The translations under genes and the position numbers were made by a program. Positions 61,024-64,000 of a stretch of DNA of 64,000 nucleotides are shown here, one piece after another. Origin of the DNA: Planctomycetota bacterium (lineage in GTDB: Bacteria > Planctomycetota > UBA1135 > UBA2386); NCBI GenBank assembly GCA_016716265.1, contig JADJWQ010000006.1, positions 3,809,501 through 3,873,500 on the forward strand, read 5' to 3'. The notes below the pieces were generated by a model, which made no database searches, was not told the origin of the DNA, and saw nothing but the letters and a program-made list of their open reading frames with translations. Within the stretch, counting starts at the first letter, position 1, and each line of letters begins with the position of its first letter.

Positions 61024-61616
61024 GGTCGCCGTTGGAAGTCGTCGCCGTCGGAAGTCGCTGCGGTCGGATCGGAGTCACCAGCATGCCCCCCGAAGCTGCG
61101 CGACTCCCGATCGTCGCCGCGGCGATCTGCTCGGAGTCCGAATCCAGGACCGGCTCATCCGAACGGCCCGACTCGGCTGACCGCAATCTCCCGGGCCAGT
61201 GCGCCAGGACGAGACGGCCGCGGCTTGATTCGATCAGCGCCGCCTCCGCATCATGGCCCCAGCTCGTCCTGCCTCGCTCCCGGTGCGAGGCCCCGGCGCG
61301 CGCGTCGTGCGCCGGCTCACGCTCGTCTCTCCACTCGTTCCGTCGGCGCGCCGTTCCCGGCGGTGCGTAGATCCCATGTCGATCCGTGGCTCCGGTCCGA
61401 TCTCCACGTCACCTATCGCACCTCGCGACGAGCGGCATTCGATTGCCTGGCGGTGGCTGCGCCGCTTCGGCGGGCTGTTCTCGCGCCTGCGCAAGCGGCG
61501 CGACACCACCCCGCCGAGCCATATCTATCCGCTCTTCTGATACGTCTCGTCCGCGAATGCCCGGACTCCAGGCCGGCGGACACACGGCGATTCCCGGCTG
61601 GTGGGCGGCGCGGGCG
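61024..61616. other. Intergenic region of 593 bp
   Basis: It lies upstream of the SGNH gene and downstream of the envelope operon, so it contains the promoter of the former and perhaps a terminator of the latter. One short plus-strand frame (61376-61540) is listed separately. Nothing else convincing is visible. Confidence 0.4.
61376..61540 (+). CDS. Possible small basic protein, 54 aa
   Basis: The frame from ATG 61376 ends in WRWLRRFGGLFSRLRKRRD followed by TTPPSHIYPLF and a TGA. The amphipathic Arg-rich helix and the aromatic tail look less like a random GC-rich frame than the surrounding ones. There is no clear ribosome-binding site and no homologue that I recognise. The frame is open further upstream (61253). 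Low confidence. Confidence 0.3.
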   Translation: MSIRGSGPISTSPIAPRDERHSIAWRWLRRFGGLFSRLRKRRDTTPPSHIYPLF

Positions 61617-62882
61617 TCACTGGCGCAGCACTCGCGCGCGGGCGAACACGCAATGATCGCCGAGGTCGTAGCCCGGGCCGAAGTCGGCCTCCAGCGACAG
61701 CGAGGTCGCGTCGCGGATCGCCACGCGGATCGGTAGGGGAGCCGCACCTGCGAGGAGCGGGTCGACGACCAGCGCGGGATTGCCGTCGACGAGCACGCGC
61801 ACGACGGCATTGCCGTGGTCGCCGGCGCGCGCGTCGATACCGAGGATCGCGTCGAAGACGTCGAACTGACCAGGCTCGAGTGTCCACGTGAGCCGCGTGC
61901 GTGGCACGAGGCACAGGCCGTTGTCGTAGCGCTCGGTACCGAGCGCGAGCCCGGGGCCGGCCGGCGTGGCGTCGCGCAGCCACGGACGGACGTGGTCGAA
62001 GGCCGGCACGTGCTCGACGGCGGTCGGCTCGAGCTCGGACAGCCACGCGACCTTCGCGGAGCGCACCGCGACCGCCGCGATCCGGTCGGTCGGGATCTCC
62101 AGTGTCAGCTCCTCGGCGGTCTGCACCGCGACGGTCTCGGCGCCGAACGCCAACAGGCGTCCTGCGATCGTACGCGCGTCGGCGAGGCGCACTTCGACGT
62201 ACGGCCGCGCGAGCGGTGCGGGCGCGATGCCGTGGTCGAGACCGAATACGACGCCTTGCACGTTGCCGATCGGCAGCGTGTTCTCGCGGCCGCGGAACTC
62301 GACCTTCAGCCGCTCGCCGTCGAAGCCGAGCACGCGCACCGGCAGCCGAGTGATGCGCCCGCGCTGGCGATCGTGAGCGAACAGCAGGTCCTCGGTGCGC
62401 GCGGGTGCGTCGAGTGCGCTGACGAAGCCGGTCGGGTCCGCGGCGCCGGCCGCGTCGGTCGCGTCGAAGCGGAGCGCGCGAAGCCGCAGCAGCGGCAGGT
62501 CGACCGCGTCGGCGAGGCCGACGTCGGCGCGCAGGCCGCCCGCGATCGGCGCGACGAAGCGCAGCGGCAGCTCGAGCCCCGAGCGCAGCCACACGGCGCC
62601 GGGGAGCCCGCTCGCGCCCGGTGCGGGGGGCGCCGCGAGCGGCTCGATCGCCGACAGGTCGTCGAGCGCGACGCGCTCCGGTGCGCCGCGGCCCGCGAGC
62701 GACAACACGCCGTCGGCGAAGCCGAGCACGCGCGCCTCGAACGCGACCCCGTCGAGGTCGCGCAGCCGGAACCTGGCAGCCGTCGGGCCCTGCGCGGCGA
62801 GCGCCGCCGCGAGCGCGACCGTGGCGGCGAGGCAGCGAAGCGCGCTCGGGACGCGCGGCCTACGCAGGGCGCGTCGGCTCAC
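61617..62882 (-). CDS. Secreted protein with C-terminal NPCBM-type carbohydrate-binding domain
   Basis: A 421-aa exported protein; GTG 62882 overlaps the preceding stop (GTGA). The signal peptide is within 1-31 (LRCLAATVALAAALAAQ). The middle has three repeats of a short strand motif (RFRLRDLDGVAFEARVLGF, RLPVRVLGFDGERLKVEF, RLADARTIAGRLLAFGAE), which recall small beta-barrel units. The last 110 residues match NPCBM: FDVFDAILGIDARAGDHG, VVRVLVDGNPALVV, LEADFGPGYDLGDHCVFA. So it is probably a cell-envelope sugar-binding protein. It is the last gene of the operon. Confidence 0.75.
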   Translation of the reverse strand: MSRRALRRPRVPSALRCLAATVALAAALAAQGPTAARFRLRDLDGVAFEARVLGFADGVLSLAGRGAPERVALDDLSAIEPLAAPPAPGASGLPGAVWLRSGLELPLRFVAPIAGGLRADVGLADAVDLPLLRLRALRFDATDAAGAADPTGFVSALDAPARTEDLLFAHDRQRGRITRLPVRVLGFDGERLKVEFRGRENTLPIGNVQGVVFGLDHGIAPAPLARPYVEVRLADARTIAGRLLAFGAETVAVQTAEELTLEIPTDRIAAVAVRSAKVAWLSELEPTAVEHVPAFDHVRPWLRDATPAGPGLALGTERYDNGLCLVPRTRLTWTLEPGQFDVFDAILGIDARAGDHGNAVVRVLVDGNPALVVDPLLAGAAPLPIRVAIRDATSLSLEADFGPGYDLGDHCVFARARVLRQ

Positions 62883-63877
62883 TTCCGATCCTTGTTCAGC
62901 GACTCGAAGTACGACTCGACCAGCTGCCGCGCGCGGCCGTCGAGCCGCGTCGTCACCTCGGTCTCGATCGCCTCGCGCTCGCGGTCGGTCATCTCGCCCC
63001 AGCGGTCCGCGACGCCGGGCACGCGATCGAGCGTGCCGACGCGCGACGCGCCCTCGGGTGCGGAGCTCGACGCGGCCGGCGAGCTCGACGGGTTGTTGCC
63101 GCTCGGCGCGCCGCCGCTGCGGCGCTCCTGCTCCTCCAGCTCCTCGATGATCTTCTGCAGCTTCGACACGATCTCGAGCTGCTCGGTCTGCACCGGGTCG
63201 CCGGTGCGCGTCTTGCGCAGGTCGCGCTCGACGCCCTTCATCTGGTCGGCGATCTGGTGCAGCGGGTTGTCGAACTGCGCCTCGAGCTCGGCCCGCCGTT
63301 GCTGGGCGACGGCGCGGAAGCGCTCCGACGCGTCGGGGAACAGCGTCAGGAAGTCGGCGAACGCGCGCGCCGCGAACTCGGGCCGCGGGATGTCGGCGAG
63401 CGCGGTCGCGTAGAAGAACGTCGCCTCGGCGTCGAGCGCGGTGTGGTTGCGGTCCTGGCGCAGGTAATCGGCGAGCACCTCGACCGCGCGCTCCGGGTCG
63501 TCGGCGTCGAGGAACGCACGGCCGGCGTGGTAGCGCGCGTGCGCGCGCACCAGCGGATCGGCGTCGTCGGTCACGAGCGCCATCAGCGCGATCGGAGCGC
63601 GCGGATCGCCGTCCTCGGCGAGCGTCGCGGCCTCGTCGAGCGCCGGCACCAGCTCGCGCAGCAGCTCGTCCGCGGCGCGACCGGCCTGGCCGTCGTCGGC
63701 CAGCGCGACGAAGCGCTGCAACGCCTCGTCGCTCGCCCCGAGCGTCTTCACGTGCGCGACGAACGCGTCGCGGTCGAACGGGCGGAACGGCGACTCGCGT
63801 GACGTGTCGTCCTGCGCGCTGCCGTGGCCCGCGAGCAGCGCGACCAGCGCTGCCGCTGCGATGCCGATCCGCATCAT
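62879..63877 (-). CDS. Secreted helical-repeat/coiled-coil protein
   Basis: A 332-aa exported protein (signal peptide IGIAAAALVALLAGHGSAQ). Residues about 100-200 form TPR-like helices (HARYHAGRAFLDADDPERAVEVLADYL). A coiled-coil rich in Glu/Lys (SKLQKIIEELEEQERR) and a Ser/Pro/Gly linker follow. The end DRWGEMTDREREAIETEV then LVESYFESLN is a motif I associate with planctomycete proteins encoded near Bat (aerotolerance) gene sets; this association is from memory. Both ends overlap the neighbouring genes. Function is unknown, probably part of an envelope complex. Confidence 0.72.
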   Translation of the reverse strand: MMRIGIAAAALVALLAGHGSAQDDTSRESPFRPFDRDAFVAHVKTLGASDEALQRFVALADDGQAGRAADELLRELVPALDEAATLAEDGDPRAPIALMALVTDDADPLVRAHARYHAGRAFLDADDPERAVEVLADYLRQDRNHTALDAEATFFYATALADIPRPEFAARAFADFLTLFPDASERFRAVAQQRRAELEAQFDNPLHQIADQMKGVERDLRKTRTGDPVQTEQLEIVSKLQKIIEELEEQERRSGGAPSGNNPSSSPAASSSAPEGASRVGTLDRVPGVADRWGEMTDREREAIETEVTTRLDGRARQLVESYFESLNKDRK

Positions 63878-64000
63878 CGGTTCCTCGCCTGCTCGTCCTT
63901 CTCGAGCTGCGTCGCCATGCGGCGCAGCAGGTCTTCGACGGTGCCCTGCTGGCGCGCGAGCTCCCGCGCGGCCTCCTGCGCCTCCTCGGTGACGCGGAGC
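63874..64000 (-). CDS. C-terminal 41 codons of a coiled-coil protein
   Basis: The gene enters from the right edge; only its last 41 codons and the TGA are visible. The sequence is a strongly helical heptad-like stretch (EEAQEAARELARQQGTVED, LLRRMATQLEKDEQ). The stop overlaps the first of two adjacent ATG codons of the next gene, so it is the upstream member of the same operon. The family cannot be determined from this segment. Confidence 0.65.
   Translation of the reverse strand, partial: LRVTEEAQEAARELARQQGTVEDLLRRMATQLEKDEQARNR

Noticed and set aside
1..64000. tRNA, rRNA, riboswitch and replication-origin signals
   Set aside because: None with convincing sequence or structure was found by eye in the intergenic regions.

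Overview
The window is very GC-rich, with long antisense shadow ORFs on both strands. Its gene content points to a deep-branching planctomycete. The signs are two large transmembrane Ser/Thr kinases (one carrying an FGE/sulfatase-modifying-factor-like domain), an ECF-type sigma factor beside a kinase, many secreted proteins sharing one C-terminal beta-rich module, FGE-domain proteins, and a set of secreted glycosidases. The lineage call is inference from gene content; no rRNA or tRNA gene was seen.

Layout. 0-11.6 kb: central metabolism and signalling. This holds the start of a FabD-like acyltransferase, a fused alpha/beta 2-oxoacid dehydrogenase E1, a KefB-type K+/H+ antiporter with RCK domains, opcA and zwf (G6PDH and its assembly factor) separated by a universal stress protein whose 3' end has spawned a 21-bp tandem repeat, a Ser/Thr kinase with TPR tail, and a TMEM175-like channel. 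11.66-18.4 kb: a decayed mobile island placed between the channel gene and its convergent neighbour. It is bounded by a 137-bp exact direct repeat plus a 70-bp fragment of the channel gene. It carries a MITE-like element, a truncated hydrolase, a broken ISKra4-type transposase, a Panacea-domain antitoxin with a candidate toxin, a zinc-ribbon protein, a secreted beta-helix protein and a frameshifted IS91-like transposase.

18.5-21.4 kb: nadA in an overlapping operon with twin 96-aa membrane proteins, then a nuclease-like hypothetical. 21.7-25.8 kb: three overlapping HtrA-family genes in which only the first keeps the catalytic triad and the other two carry Tyr in place of the nucleophilic Ser. 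25.9-43.2 kb: secreted proteins sharing the C-terminal module, interrupted by relics of an IS91-like transposase and of a kinase (28.2-29.8 kb), and by an ECF sigma factor plus kinase-FGE pair (35.8-39.0 kb). Two paralogous secreted-protein genes share a conserved leader.

43.3-55.8 kb: a glycan-degradation region with a GH127-like enzyme, a Dps, a frameshifted GH31, and a tightly overlapping operon (sugar porter, BadF/GlcNAc-kinase-type kinase, class I phosphomannose isomerase-like protein, GH38 alpha-mannosidase). The operon looks like a self-contained route from mannosides to fructose-6-phosphate. 56.2-61.0 kb: a Rieske oxygenase of the pheophorbide-a-oxygenase type, then a two-gene operon built from three related SGNH-like domains, one of them fused to a methyltransferase. 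61.6-64 kb: an overlapping operon of envelope proteins (NPCBM-type protein, secreted repeat/coiled-coil protein and an incomplete upstream gene).
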